A program made the translations under genes and the position numbers. Positions 43,893-55,858 of a stretch of DNA of 64,000 nucleotides are shown one piece after another (the stretch's first letter is position 1; every line of letters starts with the position of its first letter). Source of the stretch: an uncultured Rhodospirillaceae bacterium (GTDB lineage Bacteria > Pseudomonadota > Alphaproteobacteria > Rhodospirillales > UBA2165). The stretch spans positions 1 to 64,000 of the forward strand of contig CAJWAR010000018.1 in NCBI GenBank assembly GCA_913020445.1, written 5' to 3'. The notes beneath the pieces were generated by a model. That model had not been told where the DNA came from. It did no database searches and saw nothing but the letters and a program-made list of their open reading frames with translations.

Positions 43893-43966
43893 CTCGTCAC
43901 TCCGGACTTGATCCGGAATCCAGGCTGCGTCGAAAACTGGATTCTGGCTTTCGCCAGAATGACGGA
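43893..43966. repeat. Dispersed palindromic repeat (GTCACTCCGGACTTGATCCGGAATCCAG ... CTGGATTCTGGCTTTCGCCAGAATGAC)
   Basis: Imperfect inverted repeat matching the common intergenic 'GTCATTCCGG..GATCCGGAATCCAG' element. Confidence 0.75.
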
Positions 43967-43979
43967 ATTTTAATAAAAA

Positions 43980-43999
43980 GGCTGCACATTAGTGCAGCC
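43980..43999 (+). terminator. Intrinsic terminator hairpin
   Basis: GGCTGCAC-ATTA-GTGCAGCC followed by TTCTTT. Confidence 0.7.
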
Positions 44000-44084
44000 T
44001 TCTTTAAATTTTATGGCACCAGAACTAAAAGCTAGGTCGCGTTACCACCGGTAGTAAATACCAACTCATATCAAAATATCACCG

Positions 44085-44996
44085 TTAATCATCCCAATCT
44101 CTGGTGACTCGGAATCCTAGATTATTGTTCCGCGACATTTTGTTGAACCATATCCGATCAGCCGATTCGATATTATACAACGTCGAATCCCATGACCCGC
44201 CACGCACAACCCGAGAGTCACATCGCGATTGCAACCCCGATTTCTTGTCAAATATCCGAGGCTTTTCATTATTTGGAGATAAAGTACGCTTAAATTTTAT
44301 CGACTCGAATGGCGAATAATCTCTAGGATGACCGACCATTTTCGAAATTTCATAGCTATGTCCACAATCTTCAACCCATTCGGCAACATTTCCATGAACA
44401 TCATGAATGCCAAACGCATTGGATTTAAAAGAGCCTACTGAAACAGTTCTTTTTTGTCGGCTATCATAATCAAATTGCGCATCACTCTGCCCTATGCCAT
44501 CGCCAAAGTGATATCTGGTGGTAGTATTTGCTCTCGCCATATATTCCCATTCGGCTTCACTTAACAGGCGATATTTTTTGTTTGTTTTACGGCTTAGCCA
44601 TTCGGTATAAGACTTCGCATCACTCCAATCTACATTAATTACCGGTCGACGCCCCCGGCCCCATCCTTCGTCCGCTGGAAAATACTTTTTGCACCCGCCC
44701 TCTAATGCACATACATCCCATTGCCCAAACGTAACTTCAAATTTTCCAACAGCAAATGTCTGACCAATTTTTACTTCATGTTGATAGTCAAAAATATTGT
44801 TGTAGGTATCTTTCCAGCGCTTATTCGTACCGGCTGGATGCCCCATCAAATAGGTGCCTGGTTTCACCACCACCATTTCTGGGCAATTTTCACAATCCTT
44901 AAACGTAAACACTTGGCTTCGTAGTGATTCTTCCGTGGATGTTTGGCATGAGCTAAGAATTAATGCCATCAAACAGGCCAGAACAAATTTCCACAT
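44085..44996 (-). CDS. SUMF1/formylglycine-generating-enzyme-fold lipoprotein
   Basis: Lipobox LILSSC; MVVVKPGTYLMG..EVTFGQWDVC..RLLSEAEWEYMAR..DVHGNVAEWVEDC..RVVRGGSWDS..NLGFRVTRD. Confidence 0.85.
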   Translation of the reverse strand: MWKFVLACLMALILSSCQTSTEESLRSQVFTFKDCENCPEMVVVKPGTYLMGHPAGTNKRWKDTYNNIFDYQHEVKIGQTFAVGKFEVTFGQWDVCALEGGCKKYFPADEGWGRGRRPVINVDWSDAKSYTEWLSRKTNKKYRLLSEAEWEYMARANTTTRYHFGDGIGQSDAQFDYDSRQKRTVSVGSFKSNAFGIHDVHGNVAEWVEDCGHSYEISKMVGHPRDYSPFESIKFKRTLSPNNEKPRIFDKKSGLQSRCDSRVVRGGSWDSTLYNIESADRIWFNKMSRNNNLGFRVTRDWDD

Positions 44997-45117
44997 AAAT
45001 CAATCCAAATTATTTTGGTTGTTATATTTAAAATAATTTCTTCTTTAGAGTGTACAAAATGAAAATAAGCGAAATCCGCAATTTTTTCAAGATGGAGAGG
45101 AATAATAAATTTAAACT

Positions 45118-45546
45118 TTAATGCTGTGCGGCAGAACCTCCGGCGGCGCGGACCATTTCCTCAGCGATGCGGAGTTCTTTTTCGGCCGCCTCTTTGGCGT
45201 CTTCATCGGCGCTTGCAAGCGCTTCACGGGCCGCGGTTAACCGCGCTTCAGCATCCGCGGCGGAAAGTTCACTAACGTCCGTTGCGCTTTCGGCCAAGAC
45301 AGTGCAGCGTTCGGGATTGGCTTCGGCGAAGCCGCCCTCGACAAACAACGACTTGGTGATGGCACCGCCGGTATACATATTAATCACACCCGGGCGAACC
45401 GTCGTCAAAATCGGCGTATGGCCGGCAAGCACACCGAAATCACCTTCGCTGCCCGGGACGACGACCATGTCGACGTCCTCGGAAATTGCGAGGGCAGTTG
45501 GTGTCACCAACTCGAACGCCACTTTGTTTGTCGCTGCATCAGCCAT
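45118..45546 (-). CDS. atpC: ATP synthase F1 subunit epsilon
   Basis: FELVTPTALAISEDVDMVVVPGSEGDFGVLAGHTPILTTVRPGVI. Confidence 0.96.
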   Translation of the reverse strand: MADAATNKVAFELVTPTALAISEDVDMVVVPGSEGDFGVLAGHTPILTTVRPGVINMYTGGAITKSLFVEGGFAEANPERCTVLAESATDVSELSAADAEARLTAAREALASADEDAKEAAEKELRIAEEMVRAAGGSAAQH

Positions 45547-45557
45547 TAATCAGTTCC

Positions 45558-46994
<1,437 letters not shown>

Positions 46995-47002
46995 CTATTG
47001 AG

Positions 47003-47899
47003 CTAGAGCGCTTCGGCGCCCGATATAATTTCGATTAATTCACTAGTGATTTTCGCCTGACGTGTCCGGTTATAGATCATCGACAGATCGTCAATCATTT
47101 CACCGGCATTGCGTGTTGCATTATCCATTGCCGACATCCGGGCGCCATGTTCTGAGGCACTGCTTTCGAGGAGAGCGCGAAACACCTGGACATTTAAATT
47201 GGCGGGCAACAACTCTGCCAAAATTTCTTCTTCCGACGGTTCAAATTCATAGATCGCGGAGGGGCCTGTTGGTGCCGCCGTTTCAGCTTCATCTTCTGCT
47301 TCGGCCAGCTGAACAGGAATAATTTGCCGGGGAGTCACTTCCTGGGTAATAGCAGAGACAAACTTATTGTAAATGATGGTGCAGACATCGAATTCACCGG
47401 CCTCAAACATTTCAATAATTTTTGCCGCCACACCCTGCGCTTCATCAAATTGAACGCCGGCTTTACCGATGCCTTCATAGGTATCAATAATTGCGTCGCC
47501 AAATTCTGTTTTGAGCTGATCGCGGCCTTTGCGGCCGACACAAAGGATTTTGACATTTTTGCTGTCGCCATGGAGCTCCCGAATTCGAATTCGGGATTCA
47601 CGGGAAATACTGGAGTTAAAACCACCGCACAATCCGCGATCCGACGTCACCACGACAATCAGATGGGTGTCATCTGAGCCCGTGCCGCTAAGCAATGCGC
47701 CGGCGCCTTCGAGCGCACCGGGATTATCCAGGATCGACGCCATCATGCGTTCCATCCGCTCGGCATAGGGCCGGCCAGCTTCGGCTGCTTCCTGCGCACG
47801 TTTCAACCTCGACGCCGCCACCATTTTCATGGCAGAGGTGATCTTCTGCGTCGATTTAACGCTCGAGATGCGGGTTTTCAGTTCTTTAAGAGTGGCCAT
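47003..47899 (-). CDS. atpG: ATP synthase F1 subunit gamma
   Basis: [59 protein letters not shown]. Confidence 0.98.
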   Translation of the reverse strand: MATLKELKTRISSVKSTQKITSAMKMVAASRLKRAQEAAEAGRPYAERMERMMASILDNPGALEGAGALLSGTGSDDTHLIVVVTSDRGLCGGFNSSISRESRIRIRELHGDSKNVKILCVGRKGRDQLKTEFGDAIIDTYEGIGKAGVQFDEAQGVAAKIIEMFEAGEFDVCTIIYNKFVSAITQEVTPRQIIPVQLAEAEDEAETAAPTGPSAIYEFEPSEEEILAELLPANLNVQVFRALLESSASEHGARMSAMDNATRNAGEMIDDLSMIYNRTRQAKITSELIEIISGAEAL

Positions 47900-47935
47900 C
47901 TTTTATTGCCGAGTTCCTCAAGTTAAACGCAGGCT

Positions 47936-49468
47936 TTAAGCAAACGACTTAGTGAAATCGCCGATGAAAGTTTTAAGCTTCTCGTCGGTTTCTTCAGAGA
48001 TCTCCTCCTCGCTACGGATCGCATCGAGAATGTCGGCGCCTTTTTCGCGGATGCTGTCGAGCAGCGCCTGCTCGTAGCGCACAACATCTTTAACTTCGAT
48101 ACCATCAAGAAAGCCGTTGACGCCGGAGAACAGCGAAACAACTTGTTCTTCCATCGAATAGGGCGTGAATTGCCCTTGTTTCAGAACTTCGGTCAGGCGT
48201 GCCCCACGGGCCAGCAATTGCTGGGTCGAAGCGTCCAGATCGGAGGCAAACTGAGCAAAGGCTTCCATTTCCCGGTACTGCGCAAGCTCAAGCTTAATCG
48301 AGCCGGCAACCTGTTTCATCGCTTTCACTTGGGCTGCGGAACCCACACGGGAAACCGACAGGCCAACGTTCACAGCGGGACGAATACCTTTATAGAACAG
48401 ATCCGTCTCAAGGAAGATCTGACCATCGGTAATCGAAATAACATTGGTCGGAATATAAGCCGCAACGTCATTTGCCTGAGTTTCAATAACCGGCAGCGCG
48501 GTCAAAGAACCCGCGCCATTGTCGTCGTTCATCTTCGCCGCACGTTCCAGAAGGCGTGAATGCAGATAGAAAACGTCACCCGGATAGGCTTCACGTCCAG
48601 GTGGGCGGCGCAACAACAGGGACATCTGACGGTAGGACACCGCTTGTTTGGTCAAATCATCATAGAAAATAACCGCATGCATGCCGTTATCACGGAAATA
48701 CTCACCCATGGTGCAGCCGGTATAAGGCGCCAGGAACTGCATCGGCGCCGGTTCGGACGCGGTCGCGGCAACAACGATGGAATATTCCATGCCGCCGTTT
48801 TCTTCGAGAATTTTAACCAATTGCGCAACCGAGGAGCGTTTCTGACCGACGGCGACATAAATGCAGTAAAGTTTTTCTGAATCGTCTTTCGCCGCATCAT
48901 TGACTTTCTTCTGGTTCAAGATGGTGTCGAGGATAATAGCGGTTTTACCGGTTTGGCGGTCACCAATGATCAACTCGCGTTGGCCGCGGCCAATCGGGAT
49001 CAGGCTATCGATGGCCTTGAGACCCGTCTGCATCGGTTCATGCACAGATTTACGCGGGATAATACCCGGTGCTTTAACTTCAATGAGGCCACGCTCAGAG
49101 GCATCAATCGGGCCCTTGCCGTCAATCGGCTCGCCCAAAGCGTCAACGACGCGACCGAGCAGGCCTTTACCGACGGGCACGTCAACGATGTCGCCGGTCC
49201 GCTTGACCGTGTCACCTTCTTTAATGGTGCGATCATCACCAAAGATAACGACACCGACGTTGTCTTCTTCAAGGTTCAGCGTCATGCCGCGAATTCCGCC
49301 CGGGAATTCGACCATTTCACCAGCCTGAACTTTATCCAGTCCATAAATACGGGCGATACCATCACCGACCGAAAGCACCTGTCCGACCTCAGCAACTTCT
49401 GCTTCGGTACCAAAATTTTGAATCTGATCTTTAAGAATTGCGGAGATTTCCGCTGCGCGGATTTCCAT
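47936..49468 (-). CDS. atpA: ATP synthase F1 subunit alpha
   Basis: [18 protein letters not shown]; 510 aa. Confidence 0.98.
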   Translation of the reverse strand: MEIRAAEISAILKDQIQNFGTEAEVAEVGQVLSVGDGIARIYGLDKVQAGEMVEFPGGIRGMTLNLEEDNVGVVIFGDDRTIKEGDTVKRTGDIVDVPVGKGLLGRVVDALGEPIDGKGPIDASERGLIEVKAPGIIPRKSVHEPMQTGLKAIDSLIPIGRGQRELIIGDRQTGKTAIILDTILNQKKVNDAAKDDSEKLYCIYVAVGQKRSSVAQLVKILEENGGMEYSIVVAATASEPAPMQFLAPYTGCTMGEYFRDNGMHAVIFYDDLTKQAVSYRQMSLLLRRPPGREAYPGDVFYLHSRLLERAAKMNDDNGAGSLTALPVIETQANDVAAYIPTNVISITDGQIFLETDLFYKGIRPAVNVGLSVSRVGSAAQVKAMKQVAGSIKLELAQYREMEAFAQFASDLDASTQQLLARGARLTEVLKQGQFTPYSMEEQVVSLFSGVNGFLDGIEVKDVVRYEQALLDSIREKGADILDAIRSEEEISEETDEKLKTFIGDFTKSFA

Positions 49469-50040
49469 TATCCAACACCTCTCATGGCGAGTTTTAAATG
49501 TTGCAGTTTAGTTTGAAGTGACGAATCGACCATACGCGAACCAATTTTGACGACCAGGCCGCCAAGCAGATCGGGATCAACCGTCGAATTAATAGATACT
49601 TTGCCGCCAACAGAGCTTTGCAGCGCGGCTTCAATTTCAGCTTGCTGGCTTTCGGTTAGGGCTTTGGCCGAGGTAACGTCCGCCGTCATTTCACCGCGGC
49701 GCCCGGCCAGCACCATCAGGTAATCAGCGATAATGTCTGACAACGCAAAGAGGCGGCGGTTCGAAGCGACGACGCCGATGAAATTTCGCGTCAGCTCGGA
49801 TGCCTCGGCTTTCTCGAGCAGGGCCAGCATGGCAGCTGACTGATCGGCGCGCGAAATGACCGGCGATCGGACCATCCGGGTGAGATCATCACTTTCATCC
49901 AACATTGTACTGATTTGACGAAGATCATCGGCAACTTGATCAAGCGCTGAGGCGCCATCGGCCAGTTCAAATAAAGCCGTGGCATAACGCCCGGAGAGTC
50001 CCGTAACATCTGTTGGGACGTCTGTTGCTTCGGATGACAC
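49468..50040 (-). CDS. atpH: ATP synthase F1 subunit delta
   Basis: [50 protein letters not shown]. Confidence 0.96.
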   Translation of the reverse strand: MSSEATDVPTDVTGLSGRYATALFELADGASALDQVADDLRQISTMLDESDDLTRMVRSPVISRADQSAAMLALLEKAEASELTRNFIGVVASNRRLFALSDIIADYLMVLAGRRGEMTADVTSAKALTESQQAEIEAALQSSVGGKVSINSTVDPDLLGGLVVKIGSRMVDSSLQTKLQHLKLAMRGVG

Positions 50041-50273
50041 TTGAGTTTATTCCTCGACTTAATTTCCAAAAAAGCGACAGCACTTAAGGAAATATGGCAA
50101 CTTGAAAAAAATTTGCTTTCCGAAAAGGCCAATTTTGGATGTTCTCAATCCCGGTCTTCCGCGGAAAGCGATGGTTGTCTACCATACTCATTCGGAGTCC
50201 GCAAGACGCCAAAAACATCCATCGGAAAATCTAATTTTACTCAATTATTTCAATAGGTTGCAGTTTATAACCG

Positions 50274-52499
50274 CTACATAAAACTATAGGGATCGATATC
50301 CAATTGGACCCGTACCTTGCGCGGTAGTTCGGTCGCCTTTAGCCAAGAGCGAATTCGCGCCTGAATGTTGACATCTCTACCGGCTTTGACCAGGAAGCGG
50401 CGGCGATGGCGTCCCCGCAACAAAGCGAGCGGCGCCGGCGCCGGTCCAAGCGTCATAACTCCATTATCGCGGGGTGCCGTGCGGGCGAGATTGGCGGTTG
50501 CCTGATCAACCGCACGTTCATCGCTGCCGGAAAGAATGACGCTGGCCAAGCGGCCAAAGGGCGGCATGCCATTGCGTTCCCGGTCCTCGGACATGGTTGC
50601 GATAAAGCCCTTATGATCGCCCATTTTAAGTGCCTGCATCACCGGGTTCTCGGGATCATGGGTTTGCACCAGCACACGCCCTGGCCGCTCCGCCCGCCCG
50701 GCCCGGCCCGCCACTTGATAAAGCAGCTGATAGGTCCGCTCCAAGGCCCGGATATCGCCACCGGTGAGACCGACATCCGCATCGACGACACCAACCAGCG
50801 TGAGATAAGGAAAATGATAGCCCTTGGCGACAATCTGGGTGCCAATGATCAAGTCAATGTCGCGGTTCTCAATCTGGCTAACCAACTCCTGCGCCTGACC
50901 CGGTGTGTGGAGATTATCACTGACCGCGATTTCGGTGCGCATTTCCGGAAAAAGTTCTTCGACCTCTTCGGCCAATCGCTCGACACCGGGACCACAGGCA
51001 TACAGTTTGTCTGTCTGATCACAGCTTGGGCATTTTTCGGGCGGTTTCATCTGATAGCCGCAGTGATGGCATTGCAGGCGGCCTAAAAACCGATGCTCGA
51101 CCAGCCAGGCCGTGCATTGTGGACATTGAAACCGATGCCCGCAGCCTTGGCACAGCGTCAGCGGTGCATAGCCGCGGCGATTCAAAAACAACAGTGCCTG
51201 TTCACCGGCGGCAAAGGTATCTTTCAGACCTTGGATAAGCTTGGGCGACAACCATTTGCCGGTATCAGGTTTGTCTTGGCGCATATCGATAATCGAGATT
51301 TCCGGTAGTTCCGCGCCGGCGTGGCGATCGGGCAGATCGAAATGCTCGTAGCGTCCGCGTTCCACGTTTCTCAATGATTCAAGCGACGGCGTCGCCGACA
51401 CGAGAGAGATTGGGATTTCGCCGAGGTTGGCCCGCACCACCGCCATATCGCGGGCATTATATATGACACCGTCCTCCTGCTTGAAGGATTGATCGTGCTC
51501 CTCATCAATAATGATCACGCCAAGGTCGGTGTACGGCAGGAAAAGTGCGGAACGGGCACCGACAATCACTTTCGCTTCACCGGTCGCCACCGCCCGCCAG
51601 GTTTTCCGGCGCGTCGCCTGGGTTAAATCCGAATGCCATTCGGCGGGTAGGCAGCCAAAACGATCCTTAAACCGCGCCAGCCATTGTGCGCCCAGCGCAA
51701 TTTCCGGCAATAGCACCAGCGCCTGTTTGCCTTGGGCGAGCGCTTCTGAAACCGCTTCGAGATATACCTCAGTTTTACCGGAGCCCGGCACTCCCTCTAA
51801 AACGCTGACAGCAAATTCGCCCGCTTTGACGTGCGCCCTTAAATTATCGGCGGCGACGGCCTGCTCGGCTGAGAGTGTTGGACCCGGCGCCTGCCAGTCG
51901 GCTATTTCGAAAGCCGGTGGTGGTGGCAATTCAACGGCAATGAGTGCGTCCAATTTCGCCAACCCTTTAATGACAGAGGTGCCAACCCCGGCTTCTTTAG
52001 CTAATAGAGTTGCCGGTAACGGTGGACTATCTTGCAATACCTTAAGCACCCGCTCTCGCGCTTTGGTCATTTTAATTTCTGGTAAGTTTGAATTGAGGCT
52101 ATACGCCGTCACCGGCTTAGGCGGTTTTAACGCCTCCGGCACGCTCATCAGCATTTTGAGCACCGAACCCAGTGATGCCATATTGTAATTTGCCACCCAT
52201 TCGGCGAATCGCCTGGAACTTTCTGGCATTGGTGGCACGTCGAGTTTGGCTAAAACGGATTTTAGTTTTTCCGGTGGCACGTCGTCGACCTCGCCGTCCC
52301 AGACAACGCCTGAAACCTCGCGCACACCCAACGGCACGGCTACAAAGTCCCCCACCGCCAAGGATTCCGTGGGGGATAGGCCTTCCGGCACCGCGTAGGT
52401 GTACGCTTTGCCCAACGGCAGCGGCAGCAAAACGCTGACACAAGGCGTTTCGTTTAGGGCGTCGCCAAAATCCGGCGATGTGGTGCTGTTAGCTGTCAT
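50274..52499 (-). CDS. priA: Primosomal protein N' (replication restart helicase)
   Basis: GVPGSGKTEVYLEAV, DEEHDQSFKQEDG, Zn Cys cluster CQGCGHRFQCPQC..CHHCGYQ..CPSC. Confidence 0.96.
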   Translation of the reverse strand: MTANSTTSPDFGDALNETPCVSVLLPLPLGKAYTYAVPEGLSPTESLAVGDFVAVPLGVREVSGVVWDGEVDDVPPEKLKSVLAKLDVPPMPESSRRFAEWVANYNMASLGSVLKMLMSVPEALKPPKPVTAYSLNSNLPEIKMTKARERVLKVLQDSPPLPATLLAKEAGVGTSVIKGLAKLDALIAVELPPPPAFEIADWQAPGPTLSAEQAVAADNLRAHVKAGEFAVSVLEGVPGSGKTEVYLEAVSEALAQGKQALVLLPEIALGAQWLARFKDRFGCLPAEWHSDLTQATRRKTWRAVATGEAKVIVGARSALFLPYTDLGVIIIDEEHDQSFKQEDGVIYNARDMAVVRANLGEIPISLVSATPSLESLRNVERGRYEHFDLPDRHAGAELPEISIIDMRQDKPDTGKWLSPKLIQGLKDTFAAGEQALLFLNRRGYAPLTLCQGCGHRFQCPQCTAWLVEHRFLGRLQCHHCGYQMKPPEKCPSCDQTDKLYACGPGVERLAEEVEELFPEMRTEIAVSDNLHTPGQAQELVSQIENRDIDLIIGTQIVAKGYHFPYLTLVGVVDADVGLTGGDIRALERTYQLLYQVAGRAGRAERPGRVLVQTHDPENPVMQALKMGDHKGFIATMSEDRERNGMPPFGRLASVILSGSDERAVDQATANLARTAPRDNGVMTLGPAPAPLALLRGRHRRRFLVKAGRDVNIQARIRSWLKATELPRKVRVQLDIDPYSFM

Positions 52500-52567
52500 G
52501 CGGTACACTTTAGCTGTTATCAATCAAAGAACAATATTCGACACTTTAGGGAGTTAAACCAGAGCTT

Positions 52568-53224
52568 ATGAAATTTTTTATTGATACCGCCGATGTCGAC
52601 GAGATACGCGAGCTTGCTGAAACCGGGATGATCGATGGGGTTACCACCAATCCTTCCCTCATTGCCAAATCGGGCCGCCAATTTACCGATGTGATTGAAG
52701 AAATCTGTTCTTTTATTGATGGCCCGGTCAGTGCAGAAGTCGCTGCGACGGACACGCCAACGATGATCAAGGAAGCTCATAAGCTCGCCAAGATCGCCAA
52801 AAACGTCACCATCAAAGTCCCGCTTACAGTTGATGGCCTCAAAACATGCAAGATATTGTCAGGCGAAGGCACGATGGTAAACGTGACGCTGTGCTTTTCG
52901 CCGGCGCAAGCGGTATTGGCCGCCAAAGCCGGTGCGACGTTCGTTTCTCCCTTTGTCGGCCGGCTTGATGACATCGGTCAGGACGGTATGGAATTAATCG
53001 CAGATATTTGCGAAATCTACGAAAATTACCCGGATTTCGAGACTGAAGTGCTGGTTGCCTCCGTGCGTTCACCCAAACATGTGGTCGATGCGGCGCGTAT
53101 CGGTGCAGGTGTTGTCACCATCCCGCCGTCAGCGCTTCGCCAACTTTATAACCATCCGTTAACCGATAAGGGGTTAGACTCTTTCCTGAAAGATTGGGCG
53201 GGGACTGGCCAATCTATTTTGTGA
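52568..53224 (+). CDS. Fructose-6-phosphate aldolase/transaldolase-like protein
   Basis: [37 protein letters not shown]; 218 aa short form. Confidence 0.92.
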   Translation: MKFFIDTADVDEIRELAETGMIDGVTTNPSLIAKSGRQFTDVIEEICSFIDGPVSAEVAATDTPTMIKEAHKLAKIAKNVTIKVPLTVDGLKTCKILSGEGTMVNVTLCFSPAQAVLAAKAGATFVSPFVGRLDDIGQDGMELIADICEIYENYPDFETEVLVASVRSPKHVVDAARIGAGVVTIPPSALRQLYNHPLTDKGLDSFLKDWAGTGQSIL

Positions 53225-53244
53225 GGGAATAAAGGGGATACATC

Positions 53245-53955
53245 ATGAGCGGCAAAGCATCGGCGCGTAATTTAGAAGCGTCTAAAGTTACGGAATATTT
53301 GCGTGAGAACCCTGATTTTCTAAAAGAAAACCCAGAACTATTGGATATTATAAGCCCGCCATCGAGATGGGAAGATGGCGAAGCCGGCAATGTCGTCGAT
53401 ATGCAAACTTCGATGCTCGACCGCATGCGTGACGAATCGACCAATCTCAAAGATGCCGCCAATCTGCTGATCTCAACCACCCGCTCCAATATGATGATCC
53501 AAACGCGCACCCATGCGGCGGTGATCGCGATTTTGGGCGCTGACAGTTTAGAGCGATTGGTGCACGTCGTTTGTTTTGATTTGCCGCTATTGCTGGATAT
53601 TGATGCCACCTCGCTGTGCCTAGAGACTGGTGAAGACGGCTCGCTTGAATTGGGCGAAACTGATATCCGCTGGCTGGCGCCCGGCACCGTCGATAACGTC
53701 CTAGGTGGCCCGGATGAGTTCGCCAAGCTTATTGAACACACTAAAGATGACGGCTCGGTGTTTGGTGAGGCCGCCGGCATTGTTAAATCAGCGGCGTTGG
53801 GCCGGTTGCAACCGGGCTATGGTATCCCCAATGGACTGCTGGCCCTAGGGTCGCGCAATCGCGGCGCGTTTCATGGCGGCCAGGGAACAGATTTGCTGAT
53901 ATTCATTACCCGCGTGTTGGAGCTAACGCTTAACCGATGGCTGTCAGAGAACTAA
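53245..53955 (+). CDS. DUF484 family protein
   Basis: VTEYLRENPDFLKENPELLDIISPPSRWEDGEAGNVVDMQ..; upstream of and overlapping xerC. Confidence 0.85.
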   Translation: MSGKASARNLEASKVTEYLRENPDFLKENPELLDIISPPSRWEDGEAGNVVDMQTSMLDRMRDESTNLKDAANLLISTTRSNMMIQTRTHAAVIAILGADSLERLVHVVCFDLPLLLDIDATSLCLETGEDGSLELGETDIRWLAPGTVDNVLGGPDEFAKLIEHTKDDGSVFGEAAGIVKSAALGRLQPGYGIPNGLLALGSRNRGAFHGGQGTDLLIFITRVLELTLNRWLSEN

Positions 53956-54899
53956 CGGCAAGAAGCTTAATCAACTATACCGCTGAACCTGCCGTACTCA
54001 AGGCGATTGAGGATTGGCAGCGCTGGATGGTGGTTGAAAAAAATTGTTCAAATCATACCTTGGATGCTTACGGGCGGGACCTCGCTGCTTTCTTCGGTTA
54101 TTTGAGCAATCATCTCGGCTTCGCGCCGGGCTTGAGCGACCTTGAAAATCTGACAACGACGGATTTTAGAGGCTATCTCGCCAAACGTCACAATGACGGC
54201 CTCTCGCGTTCCTCCACCGCCCGGGCGGTTTCGACGTTAAGGAACTTTTTTAAATTTTTGGATCGCCATGAGTTGGCCCATAACGCCGCCATCAAGGCGG
54301 TTAAAACACCCAAACTGCCGCGCAGCATTCCCAAACCCTTATCCGAAGTAGAGGCGCGGGAAGCTTTAGTGAGCATCGGTGATCTGCACGACACGCCGTG
54401 GATTGCCGCCCGCGATATGGCAATTCTAACCTTGCTTTATGGCTGCGGGCTTAGAATTAGCGAAGCGCTTAATCTGAATGTCGAAGATGTTCCGGAAGGT
54501 GATGCCATGGTGATTACGGGGAAAGGCAACAAACAACGCGTTGTACCAGTGTTGCCGATCGTCCTCGATGCAATTCAATATTACCTCGATCTTTATCCAA
54601 AGCGCTTGAAGAAAAGCGGCCCGCTTTTTATCGGCGTGCAGGGCAAGCGGGTGAATCCGGGTGTTATTCAGCGCCAAGTCCGAAAACTCAGGGCTTATCT
54701 CGGCCTCCCGGCGACGGCCACACCCCATGCGCTCCGTCATAGTTTTGCGACACATTTATTGGCGGGTGGTGGTGATCTCAGAACCATACAGGAGTTGCTT
54801 GGCCACGAATCCTTGTCGACAACTCAGCGCTATACCGAGGTCGATCAGGCGCGTCTCATCGAGGTTTACCGGGATTCACACCCGCGCGCCCGGAATTGA
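53937..54899 (+). CDS. xerC: Tyrosine recombinase XerC
   Basis: Catalytic residues in LLYGCGLRISEALNL, TPHALRHSFATHLLAGGGDLRTIQELLGHESLSTTQRYTEV. Confidence 0.95.
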   Translation: MAVRELTARSLINYTAEPAVLKAIEDWQRWMVVEKNCSNHTLDAYGRDLAAFFGYLSNHLGFAPGLSDLENLTTTDFRGYLAKRHNDGLSRSSTARAVSTLRNFFKFLDRHELAHNAAIKAVKTPKLPRSIPKPLSEVEAREALVSIGDLHDTPWIAARDMAILTLLYGCGLRISEALNLNVEDVPEGDAMVITGKGNKQRVVPVLPIVLDAIQYYLDLYPKRLKKSGPLFIGVQGKRVNPGVIQRQVRKLRAYLGLPATATPHALRHSFATHLLAGGGDLRTIQELLGHESLSTTQRYTEVDQARLIEVYRDSHPRARN

Positions 54900-54913
54900 G
54901 CTTCTTGTAAGAT

Positions 54914-55204
54914 TTATCTGGCGATAAGCGCCATCACGTCGTTCGAGAACCACGCCAGCGCGAAAAATCCACCAAGCATAACGACAGACCATAATCCGGC
55001 GAGCTTAAAAGCACGGGCGCGGCGTTTGGCTTTACGCATGGCAGCTAGTTTGGCTTGGCGTTGACGGCGCATCTTGATGCGACGGGCTCTCGATTTAGCT
55101 TCGTCTTCAAGTTGCATTTGCCCCTCAATGAGCTTTTGTTGGTCGATCATTTCTGACATCTGTGATTCGTGTGCCAAATTATGACGGGGGGACAATTGGT
55201 TCAT
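54914..55204 (-). CDS. Small basic membrane protein, paralog A
   Basis: MNQLSPRHN...; basic central region plus C-terminal TM; SD AGGAAAAGTT; about half identical to paralog B by eye. Confidence 0.7.
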   Translation of the reverse strand: MNQLSPRHNLAHESQMSEMIDQQKLIEGQMQLEDEAKSRARRIKMRRQRQAKLAAMRKAKRRARAFKLAGLWSVVMLGGFFALAWFSNDVMALIAR

Positions 55205-55274
55205 AACTTTTCCTCGATAAAAGTAAATGCCCAAAAATGAAGGCGTTTCCACACTATGCCGAGTAACATAGTAC

Positions 55275-55290
55275 ACCCTAGGGTATTCCC
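55275..55290. promoter_or_regulatory. ACCCTAGGGT palindrome + ATTCCC upstream of paralog A
   Basis: Shares CTAGGGTATTCCC with the site upstream of paralog B. Confidence 0.5.
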
Positions 55291-55406
55291 GCAGTGATGC
55301 TGATCACAGGTTGAGAATGCGTGAAGGATTATCGCCGTTAGGGTGTAATTTGGCATTATTACACCGTGCTCCCGTGATCATAATTCGGGGCAACGTGGCA
55401 ATAATT

Positions 55407-55694
55407 TTATTTTGCGAACAGGTTCGCGATGTCACCGAAAAACCAGGCAATGGCAAAAAAACCACCGGCGAAAAGCGTCATCCAAACGCCAGCGAGCCTA
55501 AAGGTGCGGGCACGTCGTTTGGCCGTTCGTTTGGCGTTCAATTTTGCCTGATGCTGTTTTCGCAATTTTATGCGGCGCTTCCTGGCGTCTGCCTCATCTT
55601 CAAGCTGAAGACGTCCCTCGGCGAGTTTTTGCTCATCAAATTCATTAGATCCACGTGTTTCGTGGTCCATTTGCTGGGCAGTTATATTGTTCAT
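55407..55694 (-). CDS. Small basic membrane protein, paralog B
   Basis: MNNITAQQMDHETRG...; same architecture and start context (TATCGAGGAAAAGTTTATG) as paralog A. Confidence 0.7.
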   Translation of the reverse strand: MNNITAQQMDHETRGSNEFDEQKLAEGRLQLEDEADARKRRIKLRKQHQAKLNAKRTAKRRARTFRLAGVWMTLFAGGFFAIAWFFGDIANLFAK

Positions 55695-55750
55695 AAACTT
55701 TTCCTCGATAACACTTCTTGTTAACAGGGTATTATTAACAATAAATCTCC

Positions 55751-55799
55751 CTTTCACTAGGGTTATTCCTATATACACTAGGGAATACCCTAGTGAAAG
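55751..55799. promoter_or_regulatory. CACTAGGG half-site array upstream of paralog B
   Basis: CTTTCACTAGGG (55751-55762), CACTAGGGAATACCCTAGTG (55776-55795), CCCTAGTGAAAG (55788-55799). Confidence 0.6.
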
Positions 55800-55858
55800 C
55801 TTTTTATATTAGAAAAGTTCTATGTAAGGATTAACAATTGATACTTTGAAACAGGGCA

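Noticed and set aside
44085-44996. True formylglycine-generating enzyme (sulfatase activator)
   Set aside because: C-terminal motif ends GFRVTRD rather than the Cys-containing active-site form, and no sulfatase is nearby; kept as a fold-level call.
53937-54899. Integrase marking a mobile island
   Set aside because: Sequence and context (DUF484-xerC) indicate the chromosomal dimer-resolution recombinase; no att-like repeats or cargo genes.
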